A stretch of DNA of 64,000 nt from Fen-999 sp964469455 (GTDB taxonomy: Bacteria > Pseudomonadota > Gammaproteobacteria > Burkholderiales > Rhodocyclaceae): positions 4,500 to 68,499 of the forward strand of contig CAYXZX010000002.1 of the NCBI GenBank assembly GCA_964469455.1, in the 5' to 3' direction. Of the stretch, positions 36,456-45,885 are shown one piece after another. A program made the position numbers and the translations under genes. Below the pieces are notes generated by a model. It was not told where the DNA came from. It ran no database searches and worked only from the letters and a program-made list of their open reading frames with translations. Position 1 is the first letter of the stretch. Each line of letters begins with the position of its first letter.

Positions 36456-36965
36456 TCAGGCAACCTGTTTCCGCTTCTGCCAGGCCGTTCCAGCCCAAAC
36501 CAGCGCACCAAAAAAGATGATGCCGAGCACAAGCGCGAGGGCGGCGTCACCGAAGTCCACGTCGGCCTGGATCGCCGGTATCGTCGTGGCTGTCAGAAAC
36601 AGCATGGTGACCATGTTGACAGCCGTTGTCGCCCAGCCCATCACCTGGAAGTAGACCAGCACCAGCACGGCGCCGAGGAAGACCAGACTCCCGGGTTCCC
36701 CAAGCCATAGCGGCAGCATCTTCAGCAGGAATCCCATCAAGAGTCCTAAGGCCGCACCGACCACACAGGGAAGCATCTTCTCGGAATTTGCATGCTCGAT
36801 GCCCGCCCAGTAGAGCAGGAATAGAAACGCTGCCCAGACGTTCTGTATCCCGATTGCGTGATTGAGTGCCAGGAAGGCGCCAATCACGACGATGATGGCG
36901 AGCAGCACGAGCATACCCTTGCCCGGAGTCATCGGCTCGCCGGTTGTGGAAGGTTCATTCTGCAT
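36456..36965 (-). CDS. small integral membrane protein of unknown family
   Basis: 169 residues with a short hydrophilic N-terminus and about five hydrophobic segments (GMLVLLAIIVVIGAFLAL, VWAAFLFLLYWAG, a glycine-rich third, GSLVFLGAVLVLVYF, LALVLGIIFFGALVWAG). No family recognised. ATG 36965 is preferred to GTG 36968 because AGGGAG is better spaced. The start overlaps the end of the AraC gene by 11 nt, so it is translated with the regulator and may be a sensor or transporter linked to it. Confidence 0.75.
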   Translation of the reverse strand: MQNEPSTTGEPMTPGKGMLVLLAIIVVIGAFLALNHAIGIQNVWAAFLFLLYWAGIEHANSEKMLPCVVGAALGLLMGFLLKMLPLWLGEPGSLVFLGAVLVLVYFQVMGWATTAVNMVTMLFLTATTIPAIQADVDFGDAALALVLGIIFFGALVWAGTAWQKRKQVA

Positions 36966-37947
36966 CACGTGACTCCCTTATATCCGAAAGCTTCTTCCCG
37001 GTCCACGACTTGAACGCGCGCCGGAAGTTGGAAACGCTGCTATAGCCCAATGAATAGCCGATTTCCTTGGGCGTCAGCGAGGTCTCCTGCAGATACTGGA
37101 CAGCCAAGGTTTTCCGGATGTCATCGAGAATCTGCTGATAGGTGACGTTCTCGTTGACGAGGCGGCGACGCAGGGTTCGGGAGCCGAGGTTCAGGCGCCG
37201 GGCCATATCGTCCAGTGTCGGGAACTCGCCGGGATTGTTGAGGATGTGGTTGCGAATGCGGTCGCAAAGCAGGTTGGTGTGTCTGGAAACCAGCAATTGA
37301 CACTGCTGGTCGCAAAGCTTGAACACTTCTTCATTCGCCAGGCTGATCGGATCCTTCAATCGGTTGATGTCGAACACCACGATATTGCGGGGCTGGTTGA
37401 AATGCAACTCGCAATTGAATCGGCGCGCGTATGGCTCAATGTTCGCCGGGCGCGGATAGGTGACGTGGAGCTCGAGGATCGGGAAAGGCCGGTTGGTCAG
37501 GGTCGAGGCAAGTTCAATCGTGCGGCTGACAAATTCTTCCACCGCGAAGCGTATCACCTCGCCCAGCATGAACGTATCGCGAATCTCCGAGAACCATCGG
37601 CCGTCGCGGATGTAGTTGGTCGAAGCAAAGATATTCTCGTTGAGCGCACGGTACTTGTTAAAGAGCTCCCGTGATTGTTCGAGGGTGGCCGCGCTCAGGG
37701 CGGCGTAGCCGAGGATGCCGAGATTACTGATCTTGAACTCTGAGCCCAAGGCTATGCCGATGAAGGGGTCCTTGGTGAGGTCCATCATGTTGAGAATGAC
37801 CTGGCGGTACTGCTCGGGGTGCACGCGCAGGTCATCGTCGTTGAGCTGCTCAAGCGATAGTTCCGTTCCGCGAAGCACTTGGCGCGCCGGGATGGACCGG
37901 CTCGCCATGCGCTCTAGGTAGAAAGCAAGCTTGCTCGATTGCTTCAT
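36955..37947 (-). CDS. AraC-family transcriptional regulator (OruR/arabinose_bd type)
   Basis: 330 residues. The N-terminal two thirds match the arabinose_bd-type domain of OruR-like activators (RNIVVFDINRLKDPISL near 185, ELHVTYPRPAN near 160). The C-terminal 100 residues hold two helix-turn-helices: LDDMARRLNLGSRTLRRRL and TPKEIGYSLGYSSVSNFRRAFKSWTGKKL. Likely a substrate-responsive activator for nearby operons. It is cotranscribed with the LuxR-type gene upstream (20 nt gap) and the membrane protein. Confidence 0.92.
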   Translation of the reverse strand: MKQSSKLAFYLERMASRSIPARQVLRGTELSLEQLNDDDLRVHPEQYRQVILNMMDLTKDPFIGIALGSEFKISNLGILGYAALSAATLEQSRELFNKYRALNENIFASTNYIRDGRWFSEIRDTFMLGEVIRFAVEEFVSRTIELASTLTNRPFPILELHVTYPRPANIEPYARRFNCELHFNQPRNIVVFDINRLKDPISLANEEVFKLCDQQCQLLVSRHTNLLCDRIRNHILNNPGEFPTLDDMARRLNLGSRTLRRRLVNENVTYQQILDDIRKTLAVQYLQETSLTPKEIGYSLGYSSVSNFRRAFKSWTGKKLSDIRESRDAE

Positions 37948-37967
37948 CCAGGCTGTTTGGCTTCGGT

Positions 37968-39089
37968 CTAGGCGACGCTGCTCAGCAGCAGTCTCACCAG
38001 CGTCGTCTGGCGGGTGACGCCGGTCTTCGTGAATATCGAACGAAGGTGCGCGCGGATGGTGTTCTTGCGGATATGCAACTCGTCGGCGGCCTCATCGAGC
38101 GTGAGACCGTTGGCCAGGAGCAGGGCCAAGGTGGCCTCCGCCGGGGTGAAACCGAACAGCTGGCGCAGTAATTCGCTGGAGGCCTGGGACTTGCGCTCGG
38201 GGTCGCAAATGAACACCGCCACGGCGGGGCGATGTCGCCCCTCCGACCATTCGCCAAGCGGAATTGTGCGAACAACGATGCCAAGCTTGGCGCGGCCGGA
38301 CGGGCGTGTGATCGCGAGCGCCTCCGGCACGGTAGGCGACGACAGGTGCGCACTGGCCAGCGTCTGGCGCATGAGTTGCTGCAGGTCGTGGTCTTCCTTG
38401 CGGTAATCGGCATGAAGGGTATCGCGCGAGAGGTGGATGCCGTCCTTTTGCGCCAGGATTTCCTCGGCAACCTTGTTGCTCCGGATCACGGCACCGGTCT
38501 TGTCGAGAATTAGCGTGCCCACGAGCATGCGGTCGACCGCTGTGGCGTAGAGGCGGCGCTCGGACTCGATGACGCCGAAATGGGCGCGCAGGTTCACGGC
38601 ACGCTTGATGTGCGGCAGCAACATCTGGCACAGGGCCTTGTCGCAGGCCGAAAAGTTGGTGGTTCCGGCCGGTCGGGTGACGCGCAGGCGGCATTCGGCG
38701 CCATCGTCGGCTCTCAGGTCGGAACCGAGGATATGTCTGATGTCATTGGGCGCGATGAACTGCCGGTAGAACTCACCCTTGACCCACTGCTGCGTGTCGA
38801 TCATTTCGTCGAGCGTGACGACCTTGTCGGGGGGGAGCCCAACGAACGGATCCATCGAAAAAAAGTTGAATTGGTTGTATGCGGCGCCGTAGATCTCGGG
38901 GCCCTGGTCACCCGCCCGGATGAGCAATGCGGGCTGGTCGAGGGAAGCGGGCCGGAGTATCAGGGTTGCCCAATTCGCCTTCAGGTATTTCCTCAGGGCC
39001 TTGAGCAAACTCCCCCACTGCACCGGTTCCTTCAGCCCCTCATAGATCAGGCCGGTCAACTCGCTGAAATCCTCGAGCGACAAGTTCAT
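37968..39089 (-). CDS. LuxR-family transcriptional regulator with PAS-like middle domain
   Basis: 373 residues. The C-terminal DNA-binding domain is FTPAEATLALLLANGLTLDEAADEL followed by HIRKNTIRAHLRSIFTKTG. The middle (about 180-240) reads like a PAS sensory fold (RMLVGTLILDKTGAVIRSNKVAEEIL). The size and layout resemble TeiR, the LuxR-type activator of testosterone genes in Comamonas, but homology was not tested. Start 39089 was preferred over 39158 because GGAAGC precedes it and the extra 23 residues look unrelated. It diverges from the SDR at 39411 across 321 bases with site B. Confidence 0.85.
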   Translation of the reverse strand: MNLSLEDFSELTGLIYEGLKEPVQWGSLLKALRKYLKANWATLILRPASLDQPALLIRAGDQGPEIYGAAYNQFNFFSMDPFVGLPPDKVVTLDEMIDTQQWVKGEFYRQFIAPNDIRHILGSDLRADDGAECRLRVTRPAGTTNFSACDKALCQMLLPHIKRAVNLRAHFGVIESERRLYATAVDRMLVGTLILDKTGAVIRSNKVAEEILAQKDGIHLSRDTLHADYRKEDHDLQQLMRQTLASAHLSSPTVPEALAITRPSGRAKLGIVVRTIPLGEWSEGRHRPAVAVFICDPERKSQASSELLRQLFGFTPAEATLALLLANGLTLDEAADELHIRKNTIRAHLRSIFTKTGVTRQTTLVRLLLSSVA

Positions 39090-39331
39090 TGCTTCCGATA
39101 CGGAACGGCAGCTATTGTCCGGCGCGCGACCCTCGATCATGGGCGACCCATCTGGCATGCTCCTCCATGGACTTGACGACGGCTTCGGGCCTGCGTCCGA
39201 ACGCCGGTCCGCTGCGCGCCCCTGCGATTAAGCCCGAATGACTTCGCAGGTGGTCGGGCACGGTCCTGTTTGCCGCAGTATAGACGAGGATGCGCGGTGC
39301 GCGGAAACCGGCACCGATACAGTATCTTCCA

Positions 39332-39347
39332 TCGTCCATTCAGACGA
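39332..39347. promoter_or_regulatory. candidate operator palindrome, site B
   Basis: TCGTCCATTCAGACGA: arms TCGTCC and AGACGA around ATTC, one mismatch from perfect. With one extra base before and six after, it matches site C at 54899-54921 at 21 of 23 positions. It lies 64 bases before the SDR start at 39411, in the 321-base noncoding stretch 39090-39410 next to the LuxR gene. No other signal was placed there; a 91-residue minus-strand frame in it looks random. Confidence 0.58.
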
Positions 39348-39410
39348 CGAGCCACGAGATGCAGTTGCATAGACTCACTCCAATCCAGGCCACGACGGAG
39401 CATGCGTTTC

Positions 39411-40199
39411 ATGACGGTTCATTTCGACTACTCTGGGCAGGTCGTGCTGGTCACGGGTGGCACGAAGGGCATCGGTCGGGGCATTGCCGAGTCCTTCCTT
39501 GCGGCCGGTGCTGACGTGGTCGTTTGTGGGCGTTCGGAGCCCGAGGCTCCGGTACGCGCGAACGGCCGGGAAGCCAAATTCGTGGCCTGCGATGTCAAGG
39601 ATATCGATTCGCTCAAGGCATTGTTCGCGTCAATCGCGGCGGAACATGGCAGGCTCGACGTGGTGGTAAACAATGCGGGCGGGGCGCCCTCGGCACCGGC
39701 TGCGACGGCTTCGCCACGTTTTCACGAAAGCATCATCCGCCTCAACCTGCTGGCCCCGCTCAACGTGGCTCAAATGGCCAATCAGGTCATGCAGAATCAG
39801 GCCGGCGGCGGTGTCGTGATTTTCATTGGCAGCATCGGCTCGCTGCGGCCGGCACCGGGTACCGCGGCATATTCCGCGGCGAAGGCCGGGATTGCGATGC
39901 TCGGCTGGGGACTGGCGCAGGAGTGGGCTCCCAAGGTACGTGTCATGACGGTCAGTCCAGGACTGGTTCACACCGATCAGGCGGACGTTCACTATGGCGA
40001 CACGGCAATTTCGGCTGCGGTCGCCAATACGATTCCGATGAAGCGGATGGCGACACCGCAGGACATCGGTAATGCGTGCCTGATGATGGCGGCGCCGGAA
40101 CTGGCCTACGCCACGGGCAGCAATCTCTATGTCCACGGCGGTGGCGAGCCGCCGGTATTTCAGACCGTTGTCGATCAACTGACCAAGCCCAGAGGTTAG
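39411..40199 (+). CDS. SDR family oxidoreductase
   Basis: 262 residues with TGGTKGIG at about 17-24, NNAGG, the serine in IFIGSIGS and the catalytic YSAAK. The C-terminal HGGGEPP replaces the common DGG ending. ATG 39411 is about 10 nt after GGAG at 39397-39400; the ATG at 39402 would be too close to it. First gene of the long plus-strand run leading to the TonB receptor, just downstream of operator site B. The 136-base gap that follows (40200-40335) has no gene. Confidence 0.85.
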   Translation: MTVHFDYSGQVVLVTGGTKGIGRGIAESFLAAGADVVVCGRSEPEAPVRANGREAKFVACDVKDIDSLKALFASIAAEHGRLDVVVNNAGGAPSAPAATASPRFHESIIRLNLLAPLNVAQMANQVMQNQAGGGVVIFIGSIGSLRPAPGTAAYSAAKAGIAMLGWGLAQEWAPKVRVMTVSPGLVHTDQADVHYGDTAISAAVANTIPMKRMATPQDIGNACLMMAAPELAYATGSNLYVHGGGEPPVFQTVVDQLTKPRG

Positions 40200-40335
40200 C
40201 CGGATCGATGCATGGGCAGTTGACGATGGTGGAGTGTAACTTCGGGACGGGTCGGTCTGCGGGCGAGTGACAATTCGGAGTCTTCTTGGATCTAGAGGTT
40301 CCCGTTGATTCTTGCATTGGATTAAGGAAGCGGCA

Positions 40336-41472
40336 ATGGATTTCAGAATAAATGAGGATCAGGCCGCCATCGCCGAGATGGCCAGCCGCCTGTTCTCGGA
40401 ACAGTGCGACGATGCGCGCCTTTCGGCATTTGATCGGGGCGGCCAGCCTTACGATGCGGACTTGTGGCGCAAGGTGGTCGAGACCGGGCTGCACGCCCTG
40501 CTCGTCGACCTCGATGCCGGCGGCAGCGGCTTGGGCATGACGGAGTTGATGCTGGTGCTGCAGGCTCAGGGACGAGCTTTGGCCCCGGTGCCGCTCTGGC
40601 GCCATCAGCTTGCCACGGCGGCACTTGCCAGCTTTGGCGAAGGCGACGTCAACGCGAGCCTCGTCGCAGGAGCCGTCGCCGGCGAATTCTTGGCGACCTT
40701 GTCGGTCGAGGGTGCCTTGCAGGCTCGAGGATTGTCGCTGCATGCCAGAGCCAGCGGTGAAGAATGGCGCCTCGACGGCACCGCCCAGGCCGTGCCGCTG
40801 GCGGCCCAATCACGCTGGGCACTCCTGACCGCCAACGCGGGCAGCGAGGTGCGGCTCTTTGTCGTTGATCTGAGCAGTCCCGCCGTCAGTTTCGTCGAGG
40901 GGATCTTTACCCACGGCGAGCGCGTTGCCGATGTCGTCTGCACGGATTGTGTTGTACCCTCGGCGGCATCGCTCCCTGGCGCGGCTTTGCGGTGGGTCGA
41001 GCAGCGCGCATGTGCTGCCGTGGCCGCGCTTCAGCTTGGCGTGAGCGAGGACCAGTTGCGGCGCACGGCAGAATATGTCGGCGAACGCAGGCAGTTCGAC
41101 CGCGTGATCGCAACGTTTCAGGCGGCTCAGATGCAGATGGCCGACGGCTATATTCATCGGGAGACAGTGCGCAGTTCCCTCATGCAATTGTGTTACCGGC
41201 TGGATGCGGGCCTAGATGCGGCGCCTCAGGCCCTGGCCACCAAGTTCCTCGCCAGCGAACTCGGGCATCGTGTCGGCCACATGGCACAGCACCTGCATGG
41301 CGGCATGGGCGTGGATACGACCTATCCGATACATCGCTACCAATTGTGGAGCCGTGCCCTGGGCCTCGCCATGGGCGGACCCGGCGGTGTCCTGTCCCGA
41401 CTGGGCGACTGGCTCGCGGACAACGATAAGCTCGGGTGGAAGTACGACCTTAACGAACAGTCACAGGTCTGA
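40336..41472 (+). CDS. acyl-CoA dehydrogenase, beta-type subunit
   Basis: 378 residues starting MDFRINEDQAAIAEMASRL, with AAGGAAG upstream. The C-terminal HLHGGMGVDTTYPIHRY is a variant of the HGGIGFT signature of second-type subunits; RRQFDRVIATFQAAQMQMAD is the FAD/dimer contact. Its TNEIQ-type partner follows at 41608. Shorter and more alanine-rich in the middle domain than a free-standing acyl-CoA dehydrogenase, consistent with a partly degenerate active site. Confidence 0.86.
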   Translation: MDFRINEDQAAIAEMASRLFSEQCDDARLSAFDRGGQPYDADLWRKVVETGLHALLVDLDAGGSGLGMTELMLVLQAQGRALAPVPLWRHQLATAALASFGEGDVNASLVAGAVAGEFLATLSVEGALQARGLSLHARASGEEWRLDGTAQAVPLAAQSRWALLTANAGSEVRLFVVDLSSPAVSFVEGIFTHGERVADVVCTDCVVPSAASLPGAALRWVEQRACAAVAALQLGVSEDQLRRTAEYVGERRQFDRVIATFQAAQMQMADGYIHRETVRSSLMQLCYRLDAGLDAAPQALATKFLASELGHRVGHMAQHLHGGMGVDTTYPIHRYQLWSRALGLAMGGPGGVLSRLGDWLADNDKLGWKYDLNEQSQV

Positions 41473-41607
41473 ACGGACGGTGGATTCCCCGAGGGGCATG
41501 GTAACGATGACGTTGTGTCCGGTGGCAGCTTGTCGAATTTCGGTTGCCCTGCTTCACCTGTTTTCTGATCCCGGGCGAACGCCGGGGCGATCAGCGAGGT
41601 TATAGAC

Positions 41608-42774
41608 ATGTTTGTAGATCTGACTCCCGAACAGCATGCCCTGCGCCGGTGCGTGCGCGACTACTTTAACGGCCTGATGACGCCGGAACTCCGGCGCGAG
41701 TTGCGCGGCGCCGAAGGGGGTGAAGAATACCGCCGGCTGGCCCGCCAGATGGGCAAGGACGGCTGGCTGGCGGTGGGCTGGCCGAAGGAATATGGCGGGC
41801 AGGGCTACGCGGCCACCGAGCAGCTGATCTTCTTCGAGGAAGCCAACATTGCCGGCGCGGTCCTGCCTTTCGTAACCATCAACACCGTGGGGCCGGCCTT
41901 GATGGCCCATGGCTCGGATGCGCAGAAGAAGCGCTTCCTGCCGGGCATTGCGGCTGGCGAGATCATTTTTTCCATCGGCTATACCGAACCGTCGGCCGGC
42001 AGTGACCTGGCGACGCTGAAGACTCGTGCTTCCTTCGAGGATGGCCACTTCGTCGTCAACGGCAACAAGATCTTCACCTCCGGCATCGAAGGGGCGGATT
42101 ACGTGTGGCTGGCGGTGCGCACCGATCCCGATCTGCCCCGGCACAAGGGAATTTCCATCCTCATCGTCGATACGCGCCTGCCGGGAGTCTCGCATACGCT
42201 GATCGATACCGTGTCGACGCGCACGGCGGCAAGTTATTACGACAATGTCATGGTGCCCGCCGACTGTCTCGTCGGAGAACTGCACGGCGGCTGGAAACTG
42301 ATTACCGCACAGCTCAACCATGAGCGCCTGGGCTTGGGCGCGTTCTCCGACAAGGTCTTTGGCCCATTCCGGCGTGTCTTCCTTTGGGCGCGAACGCCCG
42401 ACGAGAACGGCCGGCGCGCCATCGACGTTCCTTGGGTGCGGACGATGCTTGCCGAATGCTATGCGCGCATCGAGGCGATGCGCATCCTCAACTTCCGTAT
42501 TGCCGCCAGCCTCGATACGGGCGACATGGACGTTTCGCTGGCTTCCGCCGCGAAAGTCTATGGGTCGGAGACGGTCATCGAAGTGGTGCGCCGCCTCATC
42601 GAGATTGTCGGTGGCAGCGGCTTGGTCAAGGCAGGGTCGGCCGCGGCGGCCCTGCTGGGAGACCTCGAATACGAGGCGCGACTGGCGCCGGTCAATACCT
42701 TTGGCGGTGGCACCAACGAGATTCAGCGTGAACTGATTGCCCAGTTCGGCTTTGGCATGCCGCGAACCCGCTGA
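41608..42774 (+). CDS. acyl-CoA dehydrogenase, alpha-type subunit
   Basis: 388 residues. GYTEPSAGSDLATLKTRA and C-terminal FGGGTNEIQRELIAQFGFGMP are the usual motifs of the TNEIQ-type subunit. WPKEYGGQGYAATEQLIFFEEA near 60 is typical of steroid-type FadEs. It pairs with the gene at 40336 (135-base gap, no gene seen in it). Substrate may be a ring-derived or side-chain acyl-CoA made by the ligase that follows at 42798. Confidence 0.88.
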   Translation: MFVDLTPEQHALRRCVRDYFNGLMTPELRRELRGAEGGEEYRRLARQMGKDGWLAVGWPKEYGGQGYAATEQLIFFEEANIAGAVLPFVTINTVGPALMAHGSDAQKKRFLPGIAAGEIIFSIGYTEPSAGSDLATLKTRASFEDGHFVVNGNKIFTSGIEGADYVWLAVRTDPDLPRHKGISILIVDTRLPGVSHTLIDTVSTRTAASYYDNVMVPADCLVGELHGGWKLITAQLNHERLGLGAFSDKVFGPFRRVFLWARTPDENGRRAIDVPWVRTMLAECYARIEAMRILNFRIAASLDTGDMDVSLASAAKVYGSETVIEVVRRLIEIVGGSGLVKAGSAAAALLGDLEYEARLAPVNTFGGGTNEIQRELIAQFGFGMPRTR

Positions 42775-42797
42775 CGGACACGCGATCACGTTGCTGG

Positions 42798-44618
42798 ATG
42801 GTGGAGAGTCGAGTGGTAATCCCAAGGGAAGTCACCCAGGCCAAGCTTGATCTCAGGTCGGCCGCTGCCGCGCGATTCAAGCCCAAGGCCGAGTACACCA
42901 TCGCCGATCGCCTTGAGGAAAAGAGCGCGGCACTGGGATCGCGCCCGTTCCTGATCATGGGCGACGTCGTGCTGAGCTATGCCGAGGTTAATGCCCGGGC
43001 CAATCAGGTGGCGCACGCGGCGGCCGCACTTGGCTTCAAGCGGGGCGATGTTTGCGCTCTGGCAATGGAAAATCGGCCGGAGTTCTTCATCGTCTGGTTC
43101 GGGCTCAACAAGATCGGCGTCACCGTCGCCCTGCTCAACACACACAACCGGGGCCGGCCCCTGCGGCACGCCATCGACGAATCGGGGGCCAAGGCAGTGA
43201 TTGTTGGCGAGGAATGTCTGTCGGCTTTCGAGGCCCCCGAGACGCGCGATCTCGACATGCTGTGGTTGTGGCCGGATCCGCAGTTTCCGGCGGCTCCCTC
43301 GCTACGGGCGATGACAGCCATGGACTTTTCCGCACGCTGTGCCGGGGCAGACCGCGACAATCCGGATCGCACCTTGCGGCAGGGCGTGCTATCGGAGCAT
43401 CCGGCCATTCTGGTGTTTACGTCCGGTACCACGGGTCTGCCGAAGGCCGCGATCTGTTCGCACATGCGCTGGATGATGGCCGGGGATGTCTCGCAGGCGA
43501 TCATGAATACCGGCGAGAACGATGTCTTCTATTGCTTCCTGCCGCTCTACCACGGTGCGGCGGCGACATCGCTCGGTTCCACCGCGCTATTGTCCGGCGG
43601 GACCATCGTCATCCGGCGGCGCTTCAGCGTCCGGGAGTTCTGGAACGACGTGCGACGCTACCGCGTGACCTTCTGCCAGTACGTCGGCGAGATCATCCGC
43701 TACCTGCTGAATCAGCCGCTGCGGCCGGATGACAGGCAGCACACACTGCGCATCATGGCGGGTACCGGCATGGGTGCGGAACTCTGGAACCGGTGGATCG
43801 AGCGCTTCGGCGATTGTTTCATCGTCGAGGGCTGGGGCTCCACCGAATCGAATGCCAATCTGGTGAATGTCGACAATCACGTTGGATCCTGCGGCCGTGT
43901 GCCGTTCTGGGAAAAGACGAACCTGCGCCTCGTCCGCTATGACGTCGAGACGGGCGAGCACATGCGAGACGCCGAAGGGCATTACGTACTGTGTCAGCCG
44001 GGCGAAGTCGGGGAAGCCATAGGCTTCATCATCGATCATCCGGACATCGCCGGCGGGCGCTTCGAGGGCTACACGTCGAAGGAACAGACCGAGAAGAAGA
44101 TCCTGCGCAACGTCTTTCAGCAGGGGGATGCATGGTGGAGTTCCGGCGACCTGCTGCGTTGCGACGAGGACGGCTATGTCTGGTTCGTCGATCGCATCGG
44201 CGACACGTTCCGCTGGAAGAGCGAGAACGTCTCGACCACCGAGGTCACCGAGGCGCTCGGGACTTTCCCGGGGATGGAATCGATCAACATCTACGGCGTG
44301 CAGGTGCCCGGCATGGGGGGGCGCTGCGGCATGGCGGCCATCCTCATGCAGCCGGGACAGGCATTCGACGGCCGGTCGTTCTACGAGTTCGCGGTCGGGC
44401 AGGTGCCACGTTACGCCATGCCCCAGTTCGTGCGACTGTCCAGGCAGGCCGACCTGACGACGACATTCAAGCTGCGCAAGGTCGATCTGCAGCGGCAGGG
44501 CTACGATCCTCGCGCATTCGAGGATCCGCTTTACGTGATCGACGAGGGCGAGCAGCGTTACGTTCCCTATAGCGAGGAAACCCTGGCGAAGGCCGGATTT
44601 CCGCCCTTCGCACCATGA
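42798..44618 (+). CDS. FATP/VLACS-type acyl-CoA synthetase
   Basis: 606 residues, ANL adenylate-forming superfamily. ATP-grip motif FTSGTTGLPKAAICSH near 212, the WGSTESNAN motif and GDLLRCDEDGYVWFVDRIGDTFRWKSENVST are those of the FATP/very-long-chain group, which includes bile-acid and steroid carboxylate CoA ligases. It would activate a steroid side-chain or ring carboxylate with ATP and CoA. Located between two acyl-CoA dehydrogenase pairs, as expected for the first step of a beta-oxidation set. Confidence 0.88.
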   Translation: MVESRVVIPREVTQAKLDLRSAAAARFKPKAEYTIADRLEEKSAALGSRPFLIMGDVVLSYAEVNARANQVAHAAAALGFKRGDVCALAMENRPEFFIVWFGLNKIGVTVALLNTHNRGRPLRHAIDESGAKAVIVGEECLSAFEAPETRDLDMLWLWPDPQFPAAPSLRAMTAMDFSARCAGADRDNPDRTLRQGVLSEHPAILVFTSGTTGLPKAAICSHMRWMMAGDVSQAIMNTGENDVFYCFLPLYHGAAATSLGSTALLSGGTIVIRRRFSVREFWNDVRRYRVTFCQYVGEIIRYLLNQPLRPDDRQHTLRIMAGTGMGAELWNRWIERFGDCFIVEGWGSTESNANLVNVDNHVGSCGRVPFWEKTNLRLVRYDVETGEHMRDAEGHYVLCQPGEVGEAIGFIIDHPDIAGGRFEGYTSKEQTEKKILRNVFQQGDAWWSSGDLLRCDEDGYVWFVDRIGDTFRWKSENVSTTEVTEALGTFPGMESINIYGVQVPGMGGRCGMAAILMQPGQAFDGRSFYEFAVGQVPRYAMPQFVRLSRQADLTTTFKLRKVDLQRQGYDPRAFEDPLYVIDEGEQRYVPYSEETLAKAGFPPFAP

Positions 44619-44677
44619 CGGCCCGTGCCGCAGGCGCGGCGCGTCGCGACGACTGACTTTCAGGAAGGAGTTTCAGC

Positions 44678-45862
44678 TTGGACGATCTCGAAGCATTTCG
44701 GCAGGAAGTCCGGCAGTGGCTCGATGCCAACTGTCCGGCTTCCATGCGCATGCCCGGTCCCGAGGAGATGGTCATCGGCGGCAGCCAGGCGACTTTCGCG
44801 ACCGCTGACCAGAAACTTTGGTTCGAGCGCATGCGCGACAAGGGCTGGTTCGCACCCGGCTGGCCGACACAGTATGGTGGCGGGGGGCTGGACACGCATC
44901 GCGTGCGCGTTCTCGAGGATGAGATGCGGCGCATGAAATGCCGAGTGCCGCAGGTCAATATCGGCATCTGGATGCTTGGCCCCGTGCTGCTGGAGTTCGG
45001 CACCGCGGCCCAGAAGACGCGTTTTCTGCCCGCCATGACGCGTGGCGAAGAGGGCTGGTGCCAGGGTTTCTCCGAGCCGAACGCCGGTTCGGACCTGGCC
45101 AGCCTCAAGACCGCGGCGCGCGCCGATGGCGACCATTACGTCGTCAGCGGTGCCAAGATCTGGACGTCCGGTGCCGACAAGGCGGACTGGATGTACGCGC
45201 TGGTGCGCACCGATCCGGCCGCGCCGAAGCATCTCGGGATCAGCCTGCTGATGATCGACATGAAGTCGCCCGGCATCACCGTGCGGCCGATCGAACTGAT
45301 CAGCGGCGCCTCCAAGTTCTGCCAGGTGTTCTTCGACGATGTCCGGGTCCCCAGGGAGCATCTCGTCGGCCCCGTAAACGGCGGCTGGACGGTGGCGAAG
45401 CGCCTGCTGCAACATGAGCGGGAAGCTATGTCGAAAATGGGCGATCTCAACCTGCCGACCCAGTGCGAACTGGTGCCGACCGTGCGTCGTTTTCTTGCCG
45501 ATGGTGCCGCGCCGGGCGATCGGGCGATCCGTCAGCGCGCGGTGACCTGCGCCATGGACGAGCACGCCTATCATCTGACCGTGGCCCGCATGGCCCAGCA
45601 GGCCAAGGCGCGCATGGATGTCACGGGACTGATGTCCATCGTCAAGTTGGTGCACACCGAGCAGGACAAGCGCAAGTCGGCGGTGCTGATCGACGCCATG
45701 GGGAATCGTGGCCTCGGGTGGGAAGGCGACGAATTCACCGACGACGAACTCACGACCGCTCGCCAGTGGCTGCTCAGCTACACGCTGACCATCGCCGGCG
45801 GCTCGTCGGAGGTACAACTCAATATCGTCGCCAAGCGCGTCCTGGGTCTTCCCGGCAGCTGA
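44678..45862 (+). CDS. acyl-CoA dehydrogenase, alpha-type subunit
   Basis: 394 residues. It starts with TTG 44678, supported by AGGAAGGAG 8 nt before it. GFSEPNAGSDLASLKTAA and C-terminal IAGGSSEVQLNIVAKRVLGLP are the alpha-type motifs. The beta-type partner starts 23 nt after its stop (45886). The first residues (LEAFRQEVRQWLDANCP) are the typical helical opening of FadE-type steroid dehydrogenases. Confidence 0.87.
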   Translation: MDDLEAFRQEVRQWLDANCPASMRMPGPEEMVIGGSQATFATADQKLWFERMRDKGWFAPGWPTQYGGGGLDTHRVRVLEDEMRRMKCRVPQVNIGIWMLGPVLLEFGTAAQKTRFLPAMTRGEEGWCQGFSEPNAGSDLASLKTAARADGDHYVVSGAKIWTSGADKADWMYALVRTDPAAPKHLGISLLMIDMKSPGITVRPIELISGASKFCQVFFDDVRVPREHLVGPVNGGWTVAKRLLQHEREAMSKMGDLNLPTQCELVPTVRRFLADGAAPGDRAIRQRAVTCAMDEHAYHLTVARMAQQAKARMDVTGLMSIVKLVHTEQDKRKSAVLIDAMGNRGLGWEGDEFTDDELTTARQWLLSYTLTIAGGSSEVQLNIVAKRVLGLPGS

Positions 45863-45885
45863 CCGACAAGCGGAGTCGAACGGAC

